A stretch of 64,000 bases of DNA from JADKAV01 sp037045455 (GTDB lineage Bacteria; Actinomycetota; Actinomycetes; S36-B12; UBA10799). Location of the stretch: assembly GCA_037045455.1 (NCBI GenBank), contig JBAOIN010000006.1:1-64000 (forward strand), written 5' to 3'. Position 1 is the stretch's first letter. Each line of letters starts with the position of its first letter. The notes below the pieces were generated by a model, which did no database searches, was not told the origin of the DNA, and saw nothing but the letters and a program-made list of their open reading frames with translations. The position numbers and the translations under genes are program-made. Shown here piece after piece: positions 8,158-15,904 of the stretch.

Positions 8158-8301
8158 ATGGACTTCCTCCTGTGGCTGATCGCCGTTGCCCTGGTGGTGG
8201 GCGGCATCGTGGCGATCGTCCGCAAAGAGGTGGTCATGGGAGTGCTGCTCATCGTGCTCGGACTGCTGGTCGGTCCCGGCGGGGTGAGCCTGCTGAGTTA
8301 G
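8158..8301 (+). CDS. GPGG-motif small membrane protein
   Basis: 47 residues from ATG 8158: MDFLLWLIAVALVVGG, then IVRKEVVMGVLLIVLGLLVG, ending GPGGVSLLS. Two hydrophobic helices joined by a short basic turn, plus the GPGG ending, match the actinobacterial GPGG small membrane protein family. Role unknown. It is divergent from the large unknown gene that starts at 8081. Confidence 0.75.
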   Translation: MDFLLWLIAVALVVGGIVAIVRKEVVMGVLLIVLGLLVGPGGVSLLS

Positions 8302-8400
8302 GAGTTGAGCCATGAAGGTTCCCATGCTGCACCGCCGGACACCGATCAACGTCGTCGAGTTCCTGTGCGACCCCCCGGAGGCCGCGGTGGGGTGGAGTCT

Positions 8401-9084
8401 TCACAAGGCGCGGTGAAGCCGGTCCTCCACGGCGTGGGTCATGGCGTTGGGAGCCGGCGCGAGTACCTGCAGGATCGCCTGTGCGGCTGCCGGGGTGTGG
8501 TCGTAACCGGGTGCCAATTCGGCAAGCGGCAGATCGAGGCGCTCGGCGCGACGTGTGGGATCGAACGGGTCGTCAACATCGGGTGCCCGATACCACCGCA
8601 GGAGGTTGGACAGCGCCTCGTGCTGGACCATTCGAAACGCCGACATGTGCTCCCCACGTAGCCAGCGGCTCAGGCCTATGTAGAGATTTGCGAGGATCTC
8701 GCCGACCAGCCACTCGCGTGCTGCAACGCCAGGCACATTGGGGTCGGCCTCGGGACAGCCCTCGCGGCGCCACACGTAGCGACCTCGTGTGAAGCCGATC
8801 CCCTGCAGGTCTGTTGGGGTGAAGACCGCGAATTCACAGAACACTCCGTCGACCAGGGACTGGTGCCCGTCGGGCGTGTTGCGATGCGACCACTCGACGT
8901 CCCCGAGCCAGGACAGGTCTGCCAGCAAGGCTTCCCGGGGTTCGGCGATGACGAAGAAGTCCAGGTCCGAGAACTCGTCCATCCGCTCGGTCTGCAGTCC
9001 GCAGGAGCCAAGCGCAAGCAAGCCCAGCGCTTCGGGCCGCAGCGCCAGCCGACCCCCGATGTCGTCAAGAAGGTGCAGGCTCAT
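8401..9084 (-). CDS. Nucleotidyltransferase-fold protein
   Basis: 227 residues. The N-terminus has the polymerase-beta/MNT signature LALGSCGLQTERMDEFSDLDFFVI: a GS pair followed by the D-x-D metal ligands. A helical C-terminal domain follows, as in AadA/LinB-type nucleotidyltransferases. The substrate is unknown; aminoglycoside or lincosamide nucleotidyltransferases share this plan, but nothing here proves resistance. The start at 9084 overlaps the stop of the M20 peptidase gene by 4 bases, so the two are co-translated. Confidence 0.7.
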   Translation of the reverse strand: MSLHLLDDIGGRLALRPEALGLLALGSCGLQTERMDEFSDLDFFVIAEPREALLADLSWLGDVEWSHRNTPDGHQSLVDGVFCEFAVFTPTDLQGIGFTRGRYVWRREGCPEADPNVPGVAAREWLVGEILANLYIGLSRWLRGEHMSAFRMVQHEALSNLLRWYRAPDVDDPFDPTRRAERLDLPLAELAPGYDHTPAAAQAILQVLAPAPNAMTHAVEDRLHRAL

Positions 9085-10370
9085 GCCGACCGCAGGAATC
9101 GGTCTAGAACGCGCACCCCGAACTCCAGCGAGTCGATCGGCACGCGCTCATCGATTCCATGGAACAGCGCGCTGAAGTCCAGGTCGGGCGGCAGCCGCAG
9201 CGGCGCGAATCCGTAGCACGTGATGCCCAATCGGGACAGGGCTTTGGCGTCGGTGCCGCCCGACAGTGTGTATGGGACAGGCACTGCGGCTGCGTCCTCC
9301 GCGAGCAGGGCGGCCTCCATGCCCTGCACGAGTCTGCCCCCGAAATCCGCCTCGACGCTGATGTCCTCGACCTCGGTGTCGTAGGTGACGCCGGGCTCCA
9401 GTAAAGCGTCGAATTGGGCGAAGAAGTCGTCGCGTAGCCCGGGCAGGAACCGCGCGTCGACGGTGGCGTGGGCCTCCCCCGGGATCACGTTGCTCTTGTA
9501 GCCGGCGTCGAGCATCGTGGGATTGGCCGTGTGCCGCAGCGTGGCGCCGATCATGCGAGACAGTGGTCCCAGTTGTTCCAAAGCCGACTCGGGGTCGGAG
9601 GCGTCGAAAGGTACTCCGGCGGCATCACAAACCGCCTCCAGCAGCTGCTCGACCGCGGGCGTCAGTTGGACCGGGAACTCGTGCGCTCCGATGCGGGCGA
9701 TCGTGCGGGACAGCCGGGTGATGGCATTGTCCTGGGAGAGCAGCGATCCGTGCCCCGCGGTGCCGGTTGCCTTGAGCCGCAGCCACGCGAGCCCTTTCTG
9801 TGCCGTCTCGATCATGTAGAGCCGGCGCTCTTCGTCGAGTTGGAACGAGAACCCGCCGACCTCCCCGATTCCTTGGGTGACCCCGTGCAGGAGGTCGGGG
9901 CGATTGTCGACGACCCAGTGCGCCCCATGCCGACCGCCGGCCTCTTCATCAGGGACGAACAACAGGACGATGTCCCGGCGGGGTTTGAGACCGTCGCGCT
10001 GCCACTGCTGCACCACGGTGAGCACCATCGCGTCCATGTCTTTCATGTCCACGGCACCCCGACCGTAGACCATTCCGTCGTGGATCGCGCCTTCGAACGC
10101 AGGCACCGACCAGTCGGACTGAATCGCGGGTACGACGTCGAGATGCAGGTGAATGACGAGTGCCTCGGCCTGCGGATCCTGGCCCGGAATACGACATGCG
10201 ACGGCCTGCCGGGTGGCACTTGTCGTGCTGAACCGCTCGGGCTCCAAACCGCAGCCACTCAGAAAGGCCTCGACGTACTCCGCGGCAGAGGCCTCCCCTG
10301 GGCCGCTGCCGTCGCCGTAGTTGGACGTGTCGAGCGCGATCAGGTCCGAGCAGATGCGGGCGACAGTCAT
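9081..10370 (-). CDS. M20-family metallopeptidase/deacylase
   Basis: 429 residues from ATG 10370; a GTG at 10379 is an alternative. Zinc-site motifs are in place: VIHLHLDVVPA (His and Asp), GRGAVDMKDMDAM (bridging Asp), PDEEAGGRHGA (catalytic Glu and Glu ligand) and SGGTDAKAL near the C-terminus, with the dimerisation domain between. The family includes succinyl-diaminopimelate desuccinylase, acetylornithine deacetylase and carboxypeptidases. Sequence alone does not fix the substrate. It is divergent from thpR, and the gap between them holds operator-like repeats. Confidence 0.85.
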   Translation of the reverse strand: MTVARICSDLIALDTSNYGDGSGPGEASAAEYVEAFLSGCGLEPERFSTTSATRQAVACRIPGQDPQAEALVIHLHLDVVPAIQSDWSVPAFEGAIHDGMVYGRGAVDMKDMDAMVLTVVQQWQRDGLKPRRDIVLLFVPDEEAGGRHGAHWVVDNRPDLLHGVTQGIGEVGGFSFQLDEERRLYMIETAQKGLAWLRLKATGTAGHGSLLSQDNAITRLSRTIARIGAHEFPVQLTPAVEQLLEAVCDAAGVPFDASDPESALEQLGPLSRMIGATLRHTANPTMLDAGYKSNVIPGEAHATVDARFLPGLRDDFFAQFDALLEPGVTYDTEVEDISVEADFGGRLVQGMEAALLAEDAAAVPVPYTLSGGTDAKALSRLGITCYGFAPLRLPPDLDFSALFHGIDERVPIDSLEFGVRVLDRFLRSA

Positions 10371-10400
10371 GGGCCCCACTGTGCCATGGAAACCTCGACC

Positions 10401-10470
10401 GAATCTTCGTCACTTTCGCGAATCTGCGCCACTTCCTTGTGGCGAGGATCCTCGGAAGTGGCGAAGATTC
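10401..10470. promoter_or_regulatory. Operator-like 17-bp repeats between divergent genes
   Basis: Copy 1 GAATCTTCGTCACTTTC (10401-10417) and copy 2 GAATCTGCGCCACTTCC (10420-10436) are direct repeats 19 bp apart. The inverted copy GGAAGTGGCGAAGATTC lies at 10454-10470, directly before thpR. The set fills almost the whole gap between the M20 gene start (10370) and thpR start (10476), so a regulator bound here could control both. Confidence 0.55.
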
Positions 10471-10475
10471 GAGGT

Positions 10476-10988
10476 ATGACCGAGCGGCTGTTTCTGGCGC
10501 TGTGGCCTCCGGAGAACGTGCTCGACGAAATCGACCGGGCGCTGCCCCGGGGTCTGACGGCACTGCGCTGGCAGCCGCGGGAACGGTGGCACGTCACGGT
10601 GGCCTTCCTGGGCAACCGGGAACCGCACAAGGAACTGGCGCGGCTTGAGCAACTCGAGGCGATCGAGCCGGAACCTATGCATCTGGCGGGGTCCGGCGCC
10701 TTCGGACCGGTGCTGTGGATCGGGGTGCAGACAGGGCCCTGGCTGGCACAGTTGGCCACCGACGCGCGGCGAATCTTCCACGTCGAGGAACGCCGCTTCC
10801 GTGCCCACGTCACGGTGGCTCGGGCACGGGATTCCGCTGGACGTCGCGAGCTACTGCAGGCGCAGGAGACGCTGTCCGACTGGGCCTCGACGGCATGGTT
10901 GCCCGAGGCGCTCACGCTCGTGCGATCGACAACCGGGCCGCGGCCTTCGTACGAGGTGATCGGTCGGAAGGGCTTGGGCGTGCCTTGA
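10476..10988 (+). CDS. thpR: RNA 2',3'-cyclic phosphodiesterase
   Basis: 170 residues from ATG 10476. Two HxTV catalytic motifs of the 2H phosphoesterase superfamily are clear: HVTVAFLG near residue 40 and HVTVARAR near residue 113, one in each lobe. The start MTERLFLALWPPENV is typical of ThpR. The enzyme hydrolyses 2',3'-cyclic phosphates on RNA ends to 2'-phosphate in the cytoplasm. It lies just before a tRNA-Leu gene; no link between them is implied. Confidence 0.88.
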   Translation: MTERLFLALWPPENVLDEIDRALPRGLTALRWQPRERWHVTVAFLGNREPHKELARLEQLEAIEPEPMHLAGSGAFGPVLWIGVQTGPWLAQLATDARRIFHVEERRFRAHVTVARARDSAGRRELLQAQETLSDWASTAWLPEALTLVRSTTGPRPSYEVIGRKGLGVP

Positions 10989-11008
10989 TACGCTGGTGGC
11001 CGCACCAG

Positions 11009-11097
11009 GTCCGGGTGGCGGAATAGGCAGACGCGCTAGCTTGAGGTGCTAGTGCCCGTTTAAGGGCGTGGGGGTTCAAGTCCCCCCTCGGACACCA
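11009..11097 (+). tRNA. tRNA-Leu (anticodon GAG)
   Basis: An 89-base class II tRNA with encoded CCA. The acceptor GTCCGGG pairs with CTCGGAC (one G-U). The anticodon stem CTAGC/GCTAG holds loop TTGAGGT with anticodon GAG. A long variable arm GCCCGTTTAAGGGC and a T-arm GGGGGTTCAAGTCCCCC complete the fold. Confidence 0.93.
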
Positions 11098-11317
11098 GTT
11101 CTGGATTCTTTCCACGCAGGCTCAGCACAGAACGACGGCGTGGTCTTTCGCGTTGGCACCGGACCAGTCACCGTGAATCTTGAGGGCCCTGAGCCGATCT
11201 GACTCCTTGTGAGCGCAGACCTAAGTACCACGGGACCTTTATCGTTTGGCCGATGTCGTCTCCCTGCCGTCTGTGCTTACCGTCTGGGCACCCTGCCGGC
11301 TTGAGGACGGAGCCAAC

Positions 11318-11602
11318 ATGTACGCACGAGTGGTCATCTACACGTTCGATGAGGACAAGGACGCCCTGGAGGCGAAGGCGCGCGAAGGCGCGATTCCCAT
11401 CGTCACCAACACCCCGGGCTACGTCTCCTACGGTGTGATCATCGAGGACGGCCGCGTGATCTCCATTAGTCAGTGGGAGTCCGAGGAGCATGCCAAGGCC
11501 GCGGACGCAGCACTCCTGGAATGGGTCTCAAACAACACGACGATGAAGCCCGTGGAGCGGTTCACCGGCGACCTAGCCTGGCTGGAACTGAGCGGCGCGT
11601 AG
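11318..11602 (+). CDS. Antibiotic-biosynthesis-monooxygenase-like small protein
   Basis: 94 residues from ATG 11318, with GGAG a few bases upstream; the frame is open further back but without a site. MYARVVIYTF followed by a helix, PGYVSYGVIIEDGRVISISQWES and a second helix matches the ferredoxin-like alpha/beta barrel of the ABM/dimeric stress-protein group. Members are small dimeric oxygenases or binding proteins. No cofactor is needed in many of them, so active residues cannot be pointed to. Ends just before a MITE. Confidence 0.55.
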   Translation: MYARVVIYTFDEDKDALEAKAREGAIPIVTNTPGYVSYGVIIEDGRVISISQWESEEHAKAADAALLEWVSNNTTMKPVERFTGDLAWLELSGA

Positions 11603-11620
11603 TACTCGTCAGTCCGCGAG

Positions 11621-11784
11621 GGAAGTACTGATTACTGCTGTGTCTTACGCGAAACGGGGTTGGCCGGGTGAGATGTGAGTTCGGCGCATCTTGTGTCATA
11701 GCAGCGCTATGGCACTTGATGTGGGGGACCGCAGATCGCTCGGTCAGGCGCGTTGCAGCCAGGGCATGGTTAATCAGTGGTTCC
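11621..11784 (-). mobile_element. MITE copy 1 (164 bp)
   Basis: Bounded by GGAAGTACTGATTA and the complement of GGAACCACTGATTAA, with an internal CATAGCAGCGCTATG hairpin. Orientation is opposite to copies 2 and 3. The flanks (CGAG and TTGG) are not a duplication. It carries no gene. It lies between convergent genes and supplies the last three codons and stop of the HAD phosphatase gene. Confidence 0.8.
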
Positions 11785-12463
11785 TTGGACGCACTCCCAA
11801 CTCGTCGAGGTGTTCCAGCAGGTCGGCCGGATCGGCGTAGATCCGGAACGCATGGCCCTCGACGAGCTCGGTCGCGGCGAAGCCGCCTGTGAGCATGCCG
11901 ATTCCTAGTGCGCCCGCCCGACGGGCGGCGAGCATGTCCCACGTGCTGTCCCCCACCACCAGCGCGTCTGACGGATCGACGCCCACCGCCTCGGCGCCGG
12001 CCAGGAAGAGATGGGGGTCGGGCTTGGCGAACGGGACATCGTCCCCGGTGACCACCGGGCACCGACCTTCGACGCCCAGCATCTGCAGAACCGGCGCGGT
12101 CTCCTCCTTCGCGCCGCTCGTGGCGATCCCCCACGCGAGGCCGAGCTCGTCGAGCCGGTCGAGCAGTTCGCGGGCGCCCGGTAGAGGCTGCACGGACCCG
12201 GACAATTCCGCGTAGTACATCCCATGCAGTTCGGTGAGCCGGTTTCGCTCCTCATCGGTCAGCTGGTGGCCGGACTCGCGCAGCACGCCAGCTGCCAGCA
12301 GGTCCGACCCCATCCCGATCCGTCGGTGGACACGCCAGATCGGAATCGCGATGTCGGTATCGGCCAAGGCGCGCTGCCAGGCGAACACGTGCTGGTACAC
12401 CGAGTCGACGAGCGTGCCATCGAGGTCGAAGACGAAGGCAGGATCGGGGGGCTGGACGGACAC
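11774..12463 (-). CDS. HAD-superfamily phosphatase (phosphoglycolate phosphatase/beta-PGM-like)
   Basis: About 229 residues. The HAD motifs are intact: FDLDGTLVDS (nucleophile Asp), ATSGAKEE (motif II), K in DVPFAKPDPHLF and VVGDSTWDM (acidic motif IV), with an alpha-helical cap after motif I. I place the start at GTG 12463 (about ten residues before the DLDGT motif); GTG 12502 is possible. The final codons AGG-AAC-CAC-TGA belong to the inserted MITE, so the native C-terminus has been replaced. The substrate is unknown, perhaps a sugar phosphate or phosphoglycolate. Confidence 0.82.
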   Translation of the reverse strand: MSVQPPDPAFVFDLDGTLVDSVYQHVFAWQRALADTDIAIPIWRVHRRIGMGSDLLAAGVLRESGHQLTDEERNRLTELHGMYYAELSGSVQPLPGARELLDRLDELGLAWGIATSGAKEETAPVLQMLGVEGRCPVVTGDDVPFAKPDPHLFLAGAEAVGVDPSDALVVGDSTWDMLAARRAGALGIGMLTGGFAATELVEGHAFRIYADPADLLEHLDELGVRPRNH

Positions 12464-12544
12464 CCTGAACAGGTACCCGGGAATGACCAGCGCACACGCC
12501 ACTGATGATCGTCACGCACGCGAACGGTCGCCCGAACTGGCAGC

Positions 12545-13393
12545 ATGTCCCGCGTGACCTTGGTGCTGCTCAACTGGCTGGGACTGCTTGTCAGCAGCGC
12601 GATAGGCATCTGCGCTGGCGTTCTGATCAAGCGCCACCTCCAGCGCCGGGAACCTGGCTCCGAGGACGGTCAGTCCGCATCGGGCATGTTCACTGATGCT
12701 TTGGCGTATGTCAGTGGCGTGCTGGGAATCATGCTCGGTCTAATGCTCTTCTTCTCAGTCCAGGTGTACGAGGAGGTACGGCAGAGTGCCCGCGAGGAGG
12801 CGGTGGCGCTCGCCGACGTCTTCGAGAGCGCCGACTTCTTCCCTGCGACCGGCGGCAACGTCGTGCGGCGGGACACGATCTGTCTCATGCGATCGGTGGC
12901 CACGGACTCCTGGACCTCGGCGGAGAGTGGAGATCTCACAGGCGATGAGAACACTGCCGCCTGGGCCGCCACCGTCCGGTCGAGTATCGCAGAACTGCCC
13001 ACCGGCGGCCCCACCCGACAAGAGGCGCAGGCACAGATGATGACCGCCTTTCAAGACGCGCAGAACGCTCGCCAGAAGCGCATCCTGAGTTCGGTGTTCG
13101 ACCTCCCGTTGATCGTGTGGATAATCATCGATCTCGGTGTGCTGGTGTTCGCTGCGCTGATGGTGGTGAGTCTCCCGGACCGGCCGCGCACGGCACTGGT
13201 ACTGATCGGAGCGTGTCTGGTCTTCACGATGGGCGTGGTCGGCGCGCTGAGCATGTTCGCTACCCCTTTCACTCACCTCGGGGTGTCGGTGAAGCCCGAC
13301 GACATCCATGGCGCACTGGTACGGCTGCAGGACATCTATCCGCAGGCCGACTGGTCGCCGTGCGCACGGCTGGCACAGTCCGAGTTCGGCTGA
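12545..13393 (+). CDS. Bestrophin-like/DUF4239-type integral membrane protein
   Basis: 282 residues. Hydrophobic segments lie near residues 7-27, 57-75, 189-209 and 217-238, giving two pairs of membrane helices around a polar central domain. The QVYEEVRQSAREEAVALADVF stretch after the second helix resembles the DUF4239 family (bestrophin-like). The Cys pair (ICLMR and SPCARL) is unusual. Function unknown; channel activity would be speculation. Confidence 0.6.
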   Translation: MSRVTLVLLNWLGLLVSSAIGICAGVLIKRHLQRREPGSEDGQSASGMFTDALAYVSGVLGIMLGLMLFFSVQVYEEVRQSAREEAVALADVFESADFFPATGGNVVRRDTICLMRSVATDSWTSAESGDLTGDENTAAWAATVRSSIAELPTGGPTRQEAQAQMMTAFQDAQNARQKRILSSVFDLPLIVWIIIDLGVLVFAALMVVSLPDRPRTALVLIGACLVFTMGVVGALSMFATPFTHLGVSVKPDDIHGALVRLQDIYPQADWSPCARLAQSEFG

Positions 13394-13415
13394 CCTTTCG
13401 CCATACACTCACGAG

Positions 13416-14030
13416 GTGTCGCTCAGTTCCTACCTGACGTTCGTGACGGTGGCCCTGGTCGTGGTGCTCATCCCGGGCGCCGACTTCGCGATCACGATGC
13501 GAAACACGGTCGTCGGTGGTCGGCTGCAGGGCTGGGCGACGGCGTTGGGCATCTCGGCGGCGTGTGCCGTTCAAGGGGCGCTCGCAGTGCTGGGGCTCGG
13601 GGCGCTCATCGTGGCCAGCCAGCCGCTCTTCAAGGCCATCTCCTGGGCTGGCGTCGGCTACCTGGGATTTCTCGCGTTTCAGGCCGGTCGCGCCGCATGG
13701 CGTGGGGAGTATCCGGCTCCGGCAACTGTGCAGACCAGCCCCACCACCGGCTTCCGCCAGGGGTTTCTGTCGAACATCACGAACCCCAAGGTGCTGGTCT
13801 TCTACTTGGCCGTGCTTCCCCATTTCCTGGGTGACGGTCTGAGTTGGTCGGCGATCCCGCTGGCGCTCACGCACGCGGTTCTTGCGTTGATCTGGCTGAT
13901 GGCCCTGGCAGCGGTCATCGCCCGGGCCGCGGCGTGGCTGCAACGGCCACGGGTGCGGCGCCTGTTGGATGCGCTCACCGCCACCGTGCTGGGTGCCTTC
14001 AGCCTGTCACTTGCGAAGTCGCAACTGTAG
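13416..14030 (+). CDS. LysE/RhtB-family amino-acid exporter
   Basis: 204 residues from GTG 13416, which gives the usual family length; the frame is open further upstream through the end of the previous gene. The LIPGADFAITMRNTVVGGRLQG block is the family signature (PGPD-like; here PGAD). FLSNITNPKVLVFYLAVLPHF is the second signature. Six membrane helices are expected. It exports amino acids or derivatives; substrate not predictable. Convergent with the next gene, 6 bases away. Confidence 0.83.
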   Translation: MSLSSYLTFVTVALVVVLIPGADFAITMRNTVVGGRLQGWATALGISAACAVQGALAVLGLGALIVASQPLFKAISWAGVGYLGFLAFQAGRAAWRGEYPAPATVQTSPTTGFRQGFLSNITNPKVLVFYLAVLPHFLGDGLSWSAIPLALTHAVLALIWLMALAAVIARAAAWLQRPRVRRLLDALTATVLGAFSLSLAKSQL

Positions 14031-14036
14031 GGAGCG

Positions 14037-14312
14037 TCAGCCCTTCTGCGCTTCGAGTGCCGCCACCAACTCGTCGAAGGCAGGCTTTGACCCGTCGCCG
14101 AATGAGAGGGCGAAGAAGGCCTGACACGCGATGAGCGCCTCGAAACGCCGCACGCCCTTCTTCTCCTTGACCTTCACCTGCGCCTCGCGGAACGTGTTGG
14201 CCGGGTTACGGGCCGACTCCTGCTTGCCGTCGTGCCGCATCTTGATCAGGAAGTTGCCGTCGTAGAGCAATGATTCGCCGTTCTCACCCTTGACCTCGAT
14301 CATGTGCGCCAT
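14037..14312 (-). CDS. Small conserved hypothetical protein
   Basis: About 91 residues from ATG 14312, or ATG 14303. The N-terminus (IEVKGENGESLLYDGNFLI) looks like beta strands. The centre is very basic (VKVKEKKGVRRF) and the end helical (FDELVAALEAQ). No membrane segment or catalytic motif. I do not recognise the family. Confidence 0.5.
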   Translation of the reverse strand: MAHMIEVKGENGESLLYDGNFLIKMRHDGKQESARNPANTFREAQVKVKEKKGVRRFEALIACQAFFALSFGDGSKPAFDELVAALEAQKG

Positions 14313-14377
14313 CAAAGCACCCAGCCGCGGGGTTGATCCACCCCGCAGAGCGTTAGGCTCGCCCGCGGAGGTGGGCA

Positions 14378-15116
14378 GTGCACGGTCTGGGAACGGTCAT
14401 CAACGTGACCGCCATTCTCGTGGGGGCCACGATCGGCGTGCTGCTCGGGCACCGGCTGCCGCAGCGCACCCGCGACACGGTCACCGACGCCCTGGGGCTG
14501 GTGACGCTGGTGATCGGCGGACTCAATGTCGTGGCCCTGCAGGACGAGGCTTTCGTCGACGCGGTCGGCAGTGGTGTCACCTTGCTCGTCGCGCTCGGGG
14601 CATTGCTGATCGGCGGGATCGCGGGGTCACTTCTGTCGATCGAGAAGCGCCTTGAGCAGTTCGGCGGGTGGCTGCAGTCCAAACTCTGCGGGTGACGGCT
14701 CGGAGGGCCGGGCGCAGTTCATCGAGGGTTTCGTGGACTCGTCGTTGATCTTCTGCATCGGACCCCTAGCGGTGCTGGGGTCGCTGTCCGACGGCCTCGG
14801 TCAGGGCATCGACGAACTGGCGCTGAAGTCCAGTCTGGACGGGTTCGCCGCGATTGCGTTCGCTGCATCGCTGGGCTGGGGCGTGGCGGCGTCGGCACTG
14901 TCGGTGGGTGCGTGGCAAGGGCTGCTGACGGTGCTCGCCGTCGTGTTAGGTACGGTCCTGTCCCCCGCGCTCGTCGCCTCGATCACGGCCACCGGTGGCG
15001 TACTGCTGCTGGGCGTGGGCTTGCGACTACTGCAGATCAAGGCGATTCCGGTCGGCGACATGCTGCCGGCACTGGTCCTGGCGCCGGTCATCACTGCAAT
15101 TCTGATAGCGATTTGA
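14378..15116 (+). pseudogene. DUF554 membrane protein with one frame break
   Basis: Together the two frames give a typical DUF554 protein of about 245 residues: GTG start 14378, first half INVTAILVGATIGVLLGHRLP through LEQFGGWLQSKL. Then, after a break near 14681-14688, it continues GDGSEGRAQFIEGFVDSSL to LVLAPVITAILIAI. Seven or so membrane helices. The first frame otherwise stops at TGA 14693-14695. The family is a putative transporter (YdfK-like) of unknown substrate. The break is probably an assembly indel because both halves are well conserved. Confidence 0.75.
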
Positions 15117-15128
15117 GAAGGTGCTGCC

Positions 15129-15701
15129 ATGACCGACGGCCACATGCACTTCCTGCGCATGGACGACATGACCCGAGACGACTTCTCGGTCCTGCAGCAG
15201 GTGCACGAGGAGAATCTGGCACGGCTGCCCGAACTGCTGCTGGGGTTGCTCGACAGCCTTGGCGGCGACGAAGCCTATCCCGTAGACCGTAAGACCCACT
15301 CGCTACAAGCGGCGACCCGGGCGTTGCGCGACGGCCGGGACGAGGAGTACGTGGTGGTCGCGCTGTTGCACGACATCGGCGAGGCGCTCGGGCCGTTGAA
15401 CCACGGCGAGGTGATCGCCGCGATCCTCAAGCCGTTCATCAGCGAAGCGAACCACTGGATGCTCGAACACCACCCGCTGTTCCAGACGTACTTCTACGGC
15501 GGGAACGTGGGCGTCGACCCGGACGGGCGCGAGGCGTATCGGGACAGCCCCCACTTCGACCGGACGGCGGAGTTCTGCGCGCTGTACGACGAGGTGTCGT
15601 TCGACCCCGACTACCCGAACGAACCGGTTGCCACCTTCGAGCCAATGGTGCGGCGGGTCCTGGCCAAGAAGTGGGAGCCGCCGAGCATCGCGACGTCGTG
15701 A
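15129..15701 (+). CDS. HD-domain protein, possible di-iron oxygenase of the PhnZ/MIOX group
   Basis: 190 residues from ATG 15129. Metal-ligand candidates in order: His in RKTHSLQAA (about 58), HD in ALLHDIGEA (about 82-83), His in LNHGEV, HH in LEHHPLF, and Asp in ALYDEVSFD. This spacing matches HD-domain proteins including phosphonate oxygenase PhnZ and myo-inositol oxygenase, which use two irons; a phosphohydrolase remains possible. It follows the DUF554 gene by 12 bases. Convergent with efeB across a 73-bp repeat array. Confidence 0.7.
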   Translation: MTDGHMHFLRMDDMTRDDFSVLQQVHEENLARLPELLLGLLDSLGGDEAYPVDRKTHSLQAATRALRDGRDEEYVVVALLHDIGEALGPLNHGEVIAAILKPFISEANHWMLEHHPLFQTYFYGGNVGVDPDGREAYRDSPHFDRTAEFCALYDEVSFDPDYPNEPVATFEPMVRRVLAKKWEPPSIATS

Positions 15702-15711
15702 CCCTGGGCAG

Positions 15712-15900
15712 CGATGTGCCTACGCGGCCACTGGATCGCCTGCCAGGCACATCGGGCAATGGGGCCGCGCAGCTTCCCGGTCGACGATGTGCCCACCAGT
15801 CCAGCTAGTCGCCTGCCAGGCACATCGCGCAGTGAGCTGCGCAGCTTCCCGGGTCGACAATGTGCCCAGCAGTTCAGCGAATCGCCCGCCAGGCACATCG
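15712..15900. repeat. 73-bp tandem repeat, each unit a CGATGTGCC/GGCACATCG hairpin
   Basis: Units start at 15712, 15785 and 15858 (exactly 73 bp apart; the third is cut short). Each begins CGATGTGCC (CAATGTGCC in the third) and contains the inverse GGCACATCG 33-34 bases later, followed in the first two by GCGCAGCTTCCCGG. The array fills the gap between the convergent HD and efeB genes. It may be a strong two-way terminator or a protein-binding array. No convincing gene reads through it. Confidence 0.7.
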
Positions 15901-15904
15901 CGCG

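Noticed and set aside
8312..8416. Tiny 34-codon frame after the GPGG gene with an AGGAG-like site
   Set aside because: Overlaps the end of the convergent nucleotidyltransferase gene and resembles nothing known; too short to support.
9468..10988. Long plus-strand frame of 506 codons running into thpR
   Set aside because: The first 1 kb is antisense to the M20 peptidase gene, whose motifs are clear; only the part from ATG 10476 is real.
15712..15900. CRISPR-like array
   Set aside because: Units are 73 bp and similar along their length, without unique spacers.
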